Shown here: piece after piece, positions 49,081 through 61,100 of the stretch
Position numbering within the stretch: the stretch's first letter is position 1
How the letters are laid out: each line of letters begins with the position of its first letter
From: Drosophila persimilis
Lineage: Eukaryota > Arthropoda > Insecta > Diptera > Drosophilidae
DNA: 64,000 nt
Assembly (NCBI RefSeq): GCF_003286085.1
Contig: NW_020825322.1
Coordinates: 1,612,001 to 1,676,000 of the forward strand
Direction: 5' to 3'
Translations under genes and position numbers: made by a program
Notes under the pieces: generated by a model
Database searches by the model: none
What the model saw: only the letters and a program-made list of their open reading frames with translations
Told to the model about the DNA's origin: nothing

Positions 49081-50440
49081 GATGTGCTAGATGCTTCTGC
49101 TTCTGCTGCTGCTGATGATGATGATGTGGCCCCCGGACTGTGACTCGGTTCTTGGGATGGGGCAAAGTGCTCCTCCTCCTCGCTGTCGTTGTCGTTGCTG
49201 TTGTTGTTGTGTTGAGTTTTATTGCCGCAGGCAAATGGCGCCTCAAAATGGAAAACATGAAACCGAATTAACAGCCAAACACGAGATGGAGGAGCAAAGA
49301 CGCTGTCGACAGTGGAATGGTAAACGACATCCGGAAACGTATGCCAGTGGCCCCCCCCCCCGAGACTTTGGTAATTATCGTCTGACCCTTCCCAGTCCCT
49401 CCCTCCCCCCCGTGCGTATACATACGCTAACTCCTCCGACTCCGACTTCTCCTCTTGGTGGAAAATGCTTCGTCATGTGGTCGGGCTCCTGGGCTCCTCA
49501 GAGTCCATCGCTTCTGATGTCATTGCGTGCGTTGATGGATTTTGTGTAATTTCTTTATGCCGGCTGCCATTTGGGGCAACACCGTCTCCGTCCCCCGTCC
49601 CCCGGCCCTGCCCCTGCTCCTGCTCTTCTGCCCCCATCATAAATTGAAGCTGGATTTAATTACAGGCTTCCCCTGTCCCAGTCCCTGTCCCTGTCCTGGC
49701 CACTCTCTACTCTTCAAGCCAAGTTTTTCTCACGCCTGCAATGCCTTTTTGCAAGGCGAATTCGAAAATATGTGAGTCACAGTGAAGCAATGTGCAGCAA
49801 ACACAGTGAATCTTGAAGTAACTCAACAAGAAAAGCGATTGAGGAGCGATTGTTCGAAATTCTGGACCTCCTTCGGAGGAAGTTTTATTCAAATTGAACT
49901 AGTTTTTTGGGAAAATTCAAGTGCGGTATTCCTTCAGACCCCTAAATAAAGGAGTCACCTCCTTCAATGACCGACACTTTTGTGCGAGAGAGATACTTCG
50001 CTTGTGGCGAATTGATTGGCTTGAACAGGCAGATTTTTCAGTTGAATGACTTTGGGAAAATGTTTTTTTGCTCCCAAGAGATGCTCGTCCCTCGTTGTGG
50101 CTCTGTTTTGGTAAAAACAATGAAATTTGCATATTTCTTTTGGCATATTCATCGTAATTTTCTTGCCACTGTGCCTGGACGCATTGTTAGGCCTGCTCGG
50201 CAGCCGTTCGACAATTATTCAAGGCGGAAATCTCTGGGAAATCTCTGGCCTGACTCTGCCACTCTCTGTCCCCCAAGAGCCACCAGGTGCCGCAGCAGAG
50301 CAGAGAGGATGCCGGGTGGCAATGTATGTCATGACCTTAGACCCAGCCACAAATTGTAATTTCTAATTTCGAGAGAAGAGCTTCCATTCCATTCCACTCA
50401 GTGCCGTGCCGTGCTGTGCCGCTTGGTGTGGCTCCACTCT

Positions 50441-50480
50441 GTTCCATGCCGCTCCATGCCGTTCCATGCCGCTCCATGCC
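50441..50480. repeat. 20-bp (2 x 10) minisatellite
   Basis: GTTCCATGCC and GCTCCATGCC alternate twice, giving two exact 20-bp units. A related GCCGTGCC stretch precedes them. Confidence 0.8.
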
Positions 50481-53400
50481 GGTCCATTTCCCTGCAGTTT
50501 CGTGTCGTTTGGCGCTTGCTGATTCCAGCATTTATTAAAATCGCATTTTCACAATTTTCCCTTCGGATTTTCGTTGTAGTGCTGTCGGTGTTTTTTCATG
50601 CCTTTCGCCTGCTATTTTTTTGTGCAATTCATTTCCTTAATGCTCTGGCGGGTAATTTGGGTCAAAACTAATTAGACGGCAGACGTGACTTTAATTACCC
50701 GCCCCAAGACCCAAGTCCCCGTCAAGGCCGTCCAGGCAGGACGAAGGACTCGACTCGACTGGCGCTGACTTGGTGCTAATCGATGGCCATTGGCACGGTT
50801 AGCTCCTCGCAACTCATAAATTCCGCCGACAAAACGATTCCACGCCAAAACACCCCGGCTAAAACCTCCTCCAATTTGCAGTTGTCACGTTTGCCCACTA
50901 CGGCCACGGCCACGGCCCCGCCCCGCCCCCCACCTCTCCCATAACTGTTGCCACTTAATTACTTAATTGGCTATTAGCTAAATGGCCGCCCCCCACTCGC
51001 TCTTTTTTGACAGGTTGCAACTTGCAACGTGGCCGCGTCAAAGTTTTATATTCTTCGCATTTTTATTTAATTTTTTTTGCGAGCTGAAATTGCCGCAATT
51101 TGCATATGGTCATTGAAAATAAGTGTGTTTGAGCCTTTTTTGTGTGTGGCAGGATGTTGTGCCGTGCACGCTGTGCCGCGGTGGGGCCAGAGGGAGGGAG
51201 ATTCATTAACCCATGAAATGCACGGCTGACCACGGCTACAACTAACCGCAGACCACGGAAGCATTAAACCAACCGAAATGAGTCCATCAGCCCGGAGCGA
51301 TTCACGGCATTCGACGGATGACAGTTGACATATGTTGCCCATTCCCGGGACGCCGGGATGGAGAATACGACTGGGAGATACCTCTGTAGAGATACCTCTG
51401 TAAAGAATGCCAATTACGGATTGAATGAAAGAATGGTGTAAAAGCACTCCGTCGGGGAAGAACCTATGGTTCAGCCACGGTGTGTATTTGCTGATACATA
51501 AAACAGGTCTAAGCGGACCATCAAACTCCTATGCTCACGGGGTAGGACCAAGAACAAGGCCTCTGCCCGAGCAGCATGTTTGCAGTTGACTTACCGATTA
51601 ACCAAAAACGACAAACAGCAACCACAGCAGTCTTCTGTGCACTCACGCACATACTCGGTTTCGTGCGCAGGTACATGGGCATACGGAAGATACATTCCGG
51701 AGAATATAGTAAGAGTACAGCCCAAGCCGCTGCCGCTGCCGCTTCCTCTTCCCCGCCTTCCCCTACAGCAGCCATACGGGTACTCGTAGCGGCAACAGCT
51801 GCTGCTGCCAAATGCTGGCGGCAATTCAATTTAATTAATATTATAATTAAGCGCAGATAGCAGAGTGAACCAAGGGAGTGGAGCCAGCTACCAGCTACCA
51901 GCCATCCACCAGCAGCAGACGGGGTGGTCAGTGGGCCAAGGGCAGAGGGCGGAGTACAGAGTACAGAGGACAGAGGACTGGGTTCCAAGTGCATTGCGTT
52001 ATTGCTGCGTGTGCAGAAATATTCAAGCAAAATTCCCATGGGGCATATCTGGTTGCATTGCTGCGGTTATTCGAAAATCTTAGGACTCGTATGTGTACGC
52101 ATGAAATGCATGTGGATCCTGGGAAATCCTCTCAGAGCAGTGCGGATAATAACAGAATAATAACAAGGGAAAACCTTGTGATTAAGAAAATCACAAATTA
52201 ATTTTACAGATACCTTTGTTCTCTTAAGCAATCCCCATTAACAAGTACATATTAATGTGAATTGTTAAATTTTTAATTGAATTCCAATTTGTGTGCTTCC
52301 GCGTGGTTCAGCTGTATTTTATCAATCATTTCAGCTGCTCTTTACAGGCAAGATTGTATTTTAATAGCTTAATAAATAAATTAATAAATAGCTTCTCAAT
52401 TTATGGGCCAATCTTTTGGCGATGGTAACCTATTGAAACACCAAGTAACCTGAAGCTCACATATAAGCAAATTCGCTTCACATATCCACAGAATGTGAAC
52501 ATAACTGGCCGAAAAATACAAGTAGTAGGAATCATATTCACTGTCTCTGCCAGGAAAAGCTTTTCAAGCTCATCTCTGTGTGGTGCCACTGGCCCAGAAT
52601 TCTATCGTTGGCCATGGCAGAGTCTTCCTTCTATATGTACATTATCTATACTTGATACGTTTCAACCTGACTGCTGCCTGTGGCCTTTCCTTTCGCTGCT
52701 TCTCGGTATCTTTTTTTGGCTATCAATTCGAAACGTTGACACTTTGCTGGCTTTTGTTCGATGGCCGTGCAATCAATGAGCCGGAATCGTGTCCGTGTGT
52801 GTGTGGTGTGTCCTCCAACACATACATGTACGCCACAAAGGAAAACCCGAAGGAAGAAAATAAATTCATTTTGGCCAGAACAAAAGAATCCACATGTTGG
52901 CATCACTTCTGCTTCTTCTCGTGCTTCTGCTTCTGCTCCTGCTCCTGATTCCATTTCCCGTTCCCCAAGTCTTCAGTGAGGCAATAGCTCATTATGAGAT
53001 GTCTTACTCCCAGGTCTGGACGATACCCATACCCATACCCATACCCATTGGCGTGCTCGATGGAAATGTCAGTTAATTGGCATTTGATTAACTTGAAATT
53101 CACGCATCTCCCAGAACTTAATTATCCAACAGTCGAGGGCAGGGAAAACAACATAAGAAAAGATCAGACAAGATGCAGGAGGCATGTGGGGGGGAGTGTG
53201 ACCCATATAGGAGGGCGTTGAAGGAGGGTGTTCCTCCCTCCCATCAAGATTGATGCCTGTCTTCTTTCAGTATAATTTCCTGCTCATTTTTTCGGCTAAT
53301 TAAATGCGATCCATTAGCGGGAAATATTTGAAAATACCATGCAAAGGTCGCCCCAAGTCAAAGTTCATCCAAGGCCTTTAAACGAAATGGATATTTAATA

Positions 53401-56400
53401 CACAGACTATGGGATTATCTCACTCTTTTGCGCCAACGCCTTGCACTCTTTTCGATTAGTCCCAGCTTTGGCTAAGCTATTTGTATCTCTCCGTTCGCCT
53501 TTCCATCTGAAGCCTCAGCTATTTGTATCTCCATCTTCTTATGCTATTTGCTTGCCTTCGGCATTAATCAAATGCCTAAATATCTCACCCCGAAAAACCA
53601 CTTGAAGTGTCCTACCAAAACCTTAGGCGGCGATGCATGAAAGCCACTTTGCTCCCCCTTTCTCTCTCTCTCTCTCTCTCTCTAACCATCTCCGTTCTCT
53701 TTCTTTCTCATCTCAATCTGAATCAGCTCAGTTCATTTGAGATTAATTGCAGGCATTCGATGGGCCCAGACAAACACGAATGAATTATTTCAATTTATTG
53801 ATTTTCATGCCCAGATTTTGGTTTTTGCGGGGGAGGTTCTTAAATCTGATAGAGTGTGGAATTCGCTAGTGATTTTCAGCAGAAAAAATACCCTTTTATA
53901 ACCCAATGGAAAGCCTATGAAGATAAAAAAAAGGTAATTCAATTATAAAATGGGTTTAATTTAATAGAATTGTAACTTGGAACGCTCCTCCACCACAGTC
54001 CCCACCCCTTCTGTTGGCTTAGGGTAATCGGTCGCCTACATACATACTAATCCTAATCGGGGGAATTGTTAACTAATGACAAAGCTATGGACCCGTCCCG
54101 TCCGTCCAGCCATGCAGGATTTCGTGGAATTCAGTCAATTTGGGGCTGAGCCACAAAATATTGATTGGGGATTGAGGATTGCGGATTGGATATGGCTTAG
54201 CGAGGCCGAGGCAATTAACTTGGAATTATGATGGGGCGTCCGGGGGGAGCCGGACTTCGACAGACTCCTGTCAAATGCGTTTAAATGTTTTACGTTTCTT
54301 TCGAGTCCGCGGGGAGCCCGACGTTTTTCTACTTTGGCATTGCATTTCCCGGCTGCCATTCTGCAAATGTGAATTATTCAAGCTTGAAAGTTGCGACAGA
54401 GTTGGAGGAGTGGAGGAGTGCTGCAGAGGGCCAGAGGTGATGGGGCCATGAAGAGGTGAGCTAGGATAGTCGAGACGTGCCCAGCAGCGATGCGAAAGTG
54501 TGCAGCGAGCAGCAGAACGAGAACAGGACGTGCAACTTGTGCCCGACATGAGCAAACGTGTTTACGAGACCCAATGAACGAGGCAAACTTTTTCTCCTTC
54601 CCCCGTCTTGGGGCAAGGGTTGAGGCATCCAAGGGTCGGCTCTACATCCAACAACAAAATGAATATGCATAAAGCGCAAGGTGGGATCCACATGAATTAG
54701 TTATGAGGTTATAAGGCATATTGCCAACTGCTTCATAGAGGCCAAAGTCCCCAGTCCCCAGTCCCCGGCCGACAGTCGACAGTCGCAGTTCCGAAAGCAG
54801 CCTTAATAAAATTACGTCAAGGCTTGCAAAAAAAAAAAACAGGGGCAAAAAAGGTAGAGTAATGGAAGTGGAAAGCCACAAGCCAGAAGGTATGTATGCT
54901 ATTTGCCAACTACACCACAGACACTCTCATAGATAAACAATGAAAGGGCCTCGACTCTGCGGATACCCCTGGGTAAGGCAACCGCCAATCGGCTGCGAAA
55001 TGGTTAAGGGACTGGTGTGGATTACAGGGGCCGTCAGGGATTCGCCACCGTGGGATTTGCCCACCGAAAATTGGAGAAATTCTAGCATTCTTTAAAGGGT
55101 ATCAGACGCACATTTGTGCTTATGCATTTATGCAGATATTCATACAAATATTTATATGGCTTAACTTCCATGCTATCTGCCTGCCTGCCTGCCTGCCTGT
55201 CGCTGTGTCTATGTCATTTGCCAGACTTTTTACGCTGTGATATACAAAATGTTTGTCATAAATACGATAAAAAAGAAAGGATTTGTTTTTTTTTAAATGA
55301 AAACAGAAGAGTGAGCACTCGAATCAAAGGACACAAAAACAGAACCGGAGACAGCTACCCAGACAAAGAGATGGGTTACTCCGGCTCCAACTCCGAGACG
55401 GACTCTGACTTGGTAGTGCAATGAGAGAGTCGTTTGAATAAAGCTAAAATCAATTCATAAATTGAATTCGCTCCTTGCAAGATATCATGCACGCTGCATG
55501 ATATTCTATACTAGGGCTTGGCTCTTAAAGTTTGTCCTATCCCTACTGCCTTCTGCCTTCTGCCTACTTCTGGCGACTTCGAATATTATTTTCCGCCCTC
55601 TTTGGCAATTAATTTGCTGCTGACTGCACCCAAAAGTGCATTTGATTGATTGGTGTAATTAGGTGGAAGGCCAGCGGCAGCAGCTGCAGCTGCATCAAGG
55701 CTTAGGCACTTGACCAGCCCACACAGCCTTCCCTCTTCTATAATTTGCTCTCCTTTCAAGAGGCGCCACACCATTACATCAGCTGTACGCCATATGGCAC
55801 GAAATCAACTTGATTCTCAGCGAAAATTGACATGGAAATTCCCAAGTAAGTGACTCAGTTTTCACTTTATTTTCCAGGCAATTGTCTTTGGCTTTGTGTC
55901 CTTGAAGAGCGACGTTGCCGCTGCCACTGCCGTTGCGGTGGCCAGGGCCAAGCTGCAGAGGCGACATAAGCTTATTAAATTCCATAAGGATTTCGCAAGC
56001 GAATATTACAGCCAGCTACTTATGGCAAGGATTAGACAAACATGGCCCGACTCTACAAACTTTCCACAAACTTGCACACACACATGAAAGCATCGGAGAG
56101 GCTCGAGAGACGGAGACTGCGCAGCGGGAGGTCAATTCCACACCCACTGAGCTGAAGACAAGGGACTGTGCCAAAGCCTTTAACTGTTGACCAAGTCGTT
56201 GACACACATGCAACGCCAGTGCCTGGCACTTGCCACTCACCACCAAGCCACCCAGCCACCCAGCCACCCAGCCACACCACGTCTAAACGGCCACCAGCTG
56301 TGCCACTCAGCGGGTTGGCAGCACACTGCTCGCTCGCGTGGCTGCAGCTCCCCAAAGCAGTTCGGCCACGTCCTCCGGCTGTGAACAGCCAGCCAAAAGT

Positions 56401-58127
56401 GGAAGATTAAAAACCCAAATTAATAAACCTTTTCCATGCTTCCAGAGAACCGTGTTGTGAATTTTGCACTTCGGATTTAATTCCAGTGTCTTTTAGAAAG
56501 CCCCACCCACGATACTTGACGACACATTCGACGTGCGATAATTTCTTATAGAAGGCAAAAGTCAGCCAAGTCCTGCGTGCCGGGGATCCGGATCCCGTCT
56601 AATTACTCCAAGGACCGTCTCTGATGGCAGTGGCAGCCACAGACACAGCCACACGCCTCACAACAAAGGCAAATAAGAGTAAAAAGTTTTTAGCATTTAA
56701 TTAAAAGAAAAAAAAACGTACGCAAACCTCAAAAGCCTCAAGAGCGAAAGCCTCAGCTTTCCGCTCCGTGCCGCATATTCTCGGCTCCTACGGCACCATG
56801 GAGGCTATCAATAATGGCTTAAGAAAGACTGGTAGAAGCTTCAGTGTCTGATTCAGATTCAGATTTTGATGCCGATGAAGACGGGTGTGTGTGTGTGTGT
56901 GCATGTGTAGATTCGGATGATGTGATTTGTCAGATCTGTCGCAGTGCGTGTCACGCGCTTGTCACGTGCCTGTCACGCACACACACGCACAGTCACTCGC
57001 CGAAAGACAGGCGTATAACTGACAGATGGAACTTGATTGCGGTCTGGCTGCTGGCCAATTGACAAGGGCGTGCTGGCGACCGTGGCGTATGCGCGATAAT
57101 TTGTGAAGGGTGAAGGACTGGGGGGGGGGGGGGGCTTACACATGTGTGTAACTCGAATCTATAATTTTCATTTATGCCATACACTTGCATATATATGTAC
57201 TACGAGTGCTTATTAGTCTTCTATCGCACACTGCTTTGCTTTCATGTAATTTCGAGCATTTTGTTTGCAGAAAATGAGTTCCTTGAATCGACTTTCAATG
57301 ACTATAATTGCACAATTTGAAAACCTGACAATGAGGCTTTTAAGTCAATTATTTCTAGCTAATTTATACATATTTTATATCTATCCTCTCGCTATTACGC
57401 ATGCATTAAGTATGCGCCATGTGGCATGCATTCGACTAGATTCCCTGGAAAAGTCTTAAACGCACTCGGAGCGTACGGCAAGTATGAAGTATGTAAGTGT
57501 CCTCCAATCGTACGATTTCTTGAGTATTTTACTCAATTTTCCAAAAACCACTTTCCACCTGCCCTTTTCTAGACGCAGCAAAGAACAACAACATTCAACA
57601 AGTACAATACACTACGATCCCCCGTACCTTACCACATGTATCATTGCTTTAAAGTTCTGTACCCAGTGGCCTTCAGTTACTTGTTTAATATCCATGGACG
57701 GCCGGCAATCTGTCGCAACTTCTGCCACTGACAGCCTTTGACGCACTGGGAGAACAGGAAGAGAACCCCTCTTCCACCGCCACTTGTCAGCTGTTGTTTC
57801 CTATTCCGGGGACAATATAGAAAAGACATGATAGAAGCAAGGCTTACAAGGGAAAGGGGCTACACCAATCGACTGGGGACTGGGCCAAATTGTTTGGCAC
57901 AACAAAAGTTTTCTTATTTTCGCGGCTTTTGCATAGTTGCTCTCCGCTGGCCCGGTCTCAGCCTAAGCTCTCCTTCCCGCCTGCCCCCAAGGGTGCTTTA
58001 TTACAATTTAACTTTTCTTTTATTGCAGCATTTTTGTTGCCTTTGGCGTTGGGCTCTGTGGCTAACCAGGCCACCAGGCATCCCGAGCAAGGGCTACCCA
58101 AGACCCAAAGCTGAGTCCAAAAACCGT

Positions 58128-58162
58128 CCGTAACCCCTAACCCGTAACCCGTAACCCGAAAC
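58128..58162. repeat. Interstitial heptamer repeat CCSTAAC x5
   Basis: Five consecutive 7-bp units: CCGTAAC, CCCTAAC, CCGTAAC, CCGTAAC, CCGAAAC. They look telomere-like, but Drosophila telomeres are retrotransposon-based, so this is best taken as a short minisatellite. Confidence 0.8.
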
Positions 58163-61100
58163 CTGGAAACCAAAATCAAAACGCCAAAGCCAACGCCGAC
58201 ACCGACACCAAAGCCCGGGCAAGAATGCCTTTTCCCCGGCTGAGGCTGAGGCTGAGGCTGGGACTGGGACTGAGGCTGAAGGACATTAGCTGCTGGCCGT
58301 GGAATAAACTGAGCGAGGAATGGAGGAAACCAGCTCCAGAAGGGGTGGCCAAGGGTCTAATAATGTGTCATGTGGCATATGCACCCTGCCCTCTTCCATC
58401 TTTGAGCTGCAAAGTTTCAGCACCACCTGAGTATGTTCAATGGCCATTGGCTGGGGTCTGTTAAGGACCGTCTATCGAGATAGCCAAAGAATGCATATAA
58501 AACGTGAATACTCGCGGAGCTACAGAGAGCGAAATGAAGAGTGCTGGAATTTCGTTTAAGAAACTCCATTACGGGTACTCCTTTCCTTGCCTGTCCTTCG
58601 ATTTCAATATTTAATGGCCCTAGAATTGTGCTTGCAAGCGATCAGATTTGAAGCGTCTTTGAGAGGCTGAAAATCGGTTAAGAAATGATTTATAGAATGA
58701 TCATCAAATGCTGGCCACGAAACTGCAGTGAATTGATGGACGAAATTGGGTTCAGCAATCCTCGTCGGTTACAGGGTATAGCCATACTCGTTAGCCAGAC
58801 CGCAAGCTGCCTCTTCTGTTCCTCTACCCAGATTTCCATTCTCCATGCATGTGTGTGTGTGTGTGTGTTTGAATCTGTGGAAGCGTGAGTGTGCATTGTG
58901 GGTATGTGGGTTATGGGTTTTCTTTTATTTTATACGTATTTCACTTCATTTTGCTGTTGTATTGTTGTGTCCTGTTGCCTGCCCATCTTGCTCCCTCCTC
59001 CTCTTGCTCTCTCTATGTCTTTTTCTCCTTTCCCCCTTCTTTCCCGTCTTGCCCACTTCTTCTTGGGCTCATGCATATTTGAAATTCCCTTAAAGGCACT
59101 TCAGTTCTTTAGTTCTTTTTGCTGCTGTTGTGGCTGCCTGCGCTTTGTGTATGAGTGTATGACTGTATGAGTGTGTGTGCGTGTGTGTGTGTGTATGAGC
59201 AACGCCAATGGCTGTTTAGTGTACCTCTGTGTGTGTGTGTGTGTGCGTGTGTGTGCTCTCTCTCTCTCTCTGTGTACTTCCCCTAGCAGTCCTGCCATTT
59301 GGTTCCTCTCACGTCGCTCCGTTTATCATTCTTATCATCATCAAGCGTTGACGGGCCTCGCCATTGTGGCGACCTTAATGGTCAAATTTAGCTGTGCTTC
59401 TGTGTGTGTGTGTTTGCATGTGTGCGGGTGATTCTGATATCCTTAAACTGCAACTCATGCCTTCTGCTCCTTCTGCGGTTTCTACCTCTGTTCGTGCAAT
59501 TGTGATGATGGCGCATTTTATTGCCAACGAAATTTAATCGAGTTTATCACATTATTTTTTTTCTTTTTTATATATACATATATATGCATGTGTGTGTGTG
59601 TGTGTGTGCGGCACTTAAGACGTGCTTATTAGCCCTATTAGTAATAATTGCACTACTGAGCAAATTTAGTTGTCTTGTGCATCATCATCTTCCACTGGCA
59701 AAGGCAAAGGCCCTGCCCCTGCCACAGGCCGAGCCACAACCACAGCCTCAGAGCCTCAGAGCCCCAGCCTCCTACGGCATTTGCACATTTTGGCTTATTT
59801 TGTGGCGGGCACTTAACTTTTGAAGCTTTTGCGAGCGTTGTCGTCCTTGGCCATCCTTGGCGCTTGGAATCGGGGTTTTGCGGCTTTTGTGTGCTCTTCA
59901 ACTCGAACGGACTCTGTATCCGTATCCGTATCGTATCCCTCTGACGACTGCCTCCAAGGACCTGCATTTACTTAGCTATTTAGATATTTATCTTTATGGA
60001 GCTTGTCCAAGTGACTTTTATATGCGAATTAATATTTGAATAGGCTGCAGACCCCACTGAGACCGAGACAGACAGCGAGAGGGTGGAGAACTGGCAGCCC
60101 GAGTGGTATATTTAATGGCTCGCATATCATGCGATAATTTGCCCCATTAATCCGCAACTAATTTATTCAGGCTCCTCGAATCGCTCTTCAAATGATGTCA
60201 TAATCAATTCCCACTCACCGCCGCTTTAATACAGAATATTGAGATTTAATTGAATCGGTCTGTGGGGGGGGGGGGGCGGAGGTGGTTCTTTTTCAATGGA
60301 AACCACTCAATTATGCATTACAGTTGCAGTTTTTTTGTCCATTCAATTATCTCCGATTCGGTAGGGATGCCTGGAAGGGAAGGCAGTCCCCACAGAACCC
60401 ATCCACCTGGCACCTTATACTCAAGTGCCTTGCCTCCTTTTCCTACAATTCTTGTTCCTGTTGCTATTCCAAATCCTCTTTTCGTGCTATCTGCAACTAT
60501 ACCGAGAATTACCATTAAAAATGAATGGCCAGCCAAATATTTTGTTTAACAAATTGACAAACAAAAGGAGCCAAGCAATAAACAGGGGCCAATGTGTGCC
60601 ATGTCCGGCAGGGAAATAAAATATATACATACATATAAGAGCCCAGACAATCAACAAAATGCTTCTCTAATAAGGGAGATGTCGGTGTCGGCAGCAAGGA
60701 CCGTTTATAATAGCGTCAAGGACGCGCCAAACTAATCTCCTTGTGGTGCGGGCAGCCAGGGCCGGACCGGGGCCAGACAGTTGAAGATCAAAGAGATGAT
60801 AAACTCCCCCGACAATGACCCCCTGTGGGGAGTACAGTCGGTCGAGGGGGTGGGGGGGGGGGCGTCAGGGGCCAGCCCGAAACAATATTTAAACATTTCA
60901 TGTTACAGAGCTGCTCCTTTCACTCCGTTGTCTCCATTTTGCTCATTTTGCGTTTTCCATTCTTTTCACTTTCTCCTCCCGCTCCTCCCCCTCCTCCCCC
61001 ATTCTTTCTGCGTGTCTTTTCCACCCACTCACAGAAAGCCGTCGGCCATTTTATTGTTTGTCTTTCTGTTCATTTTGTATCTGCCTTTATCTTGGCACTT

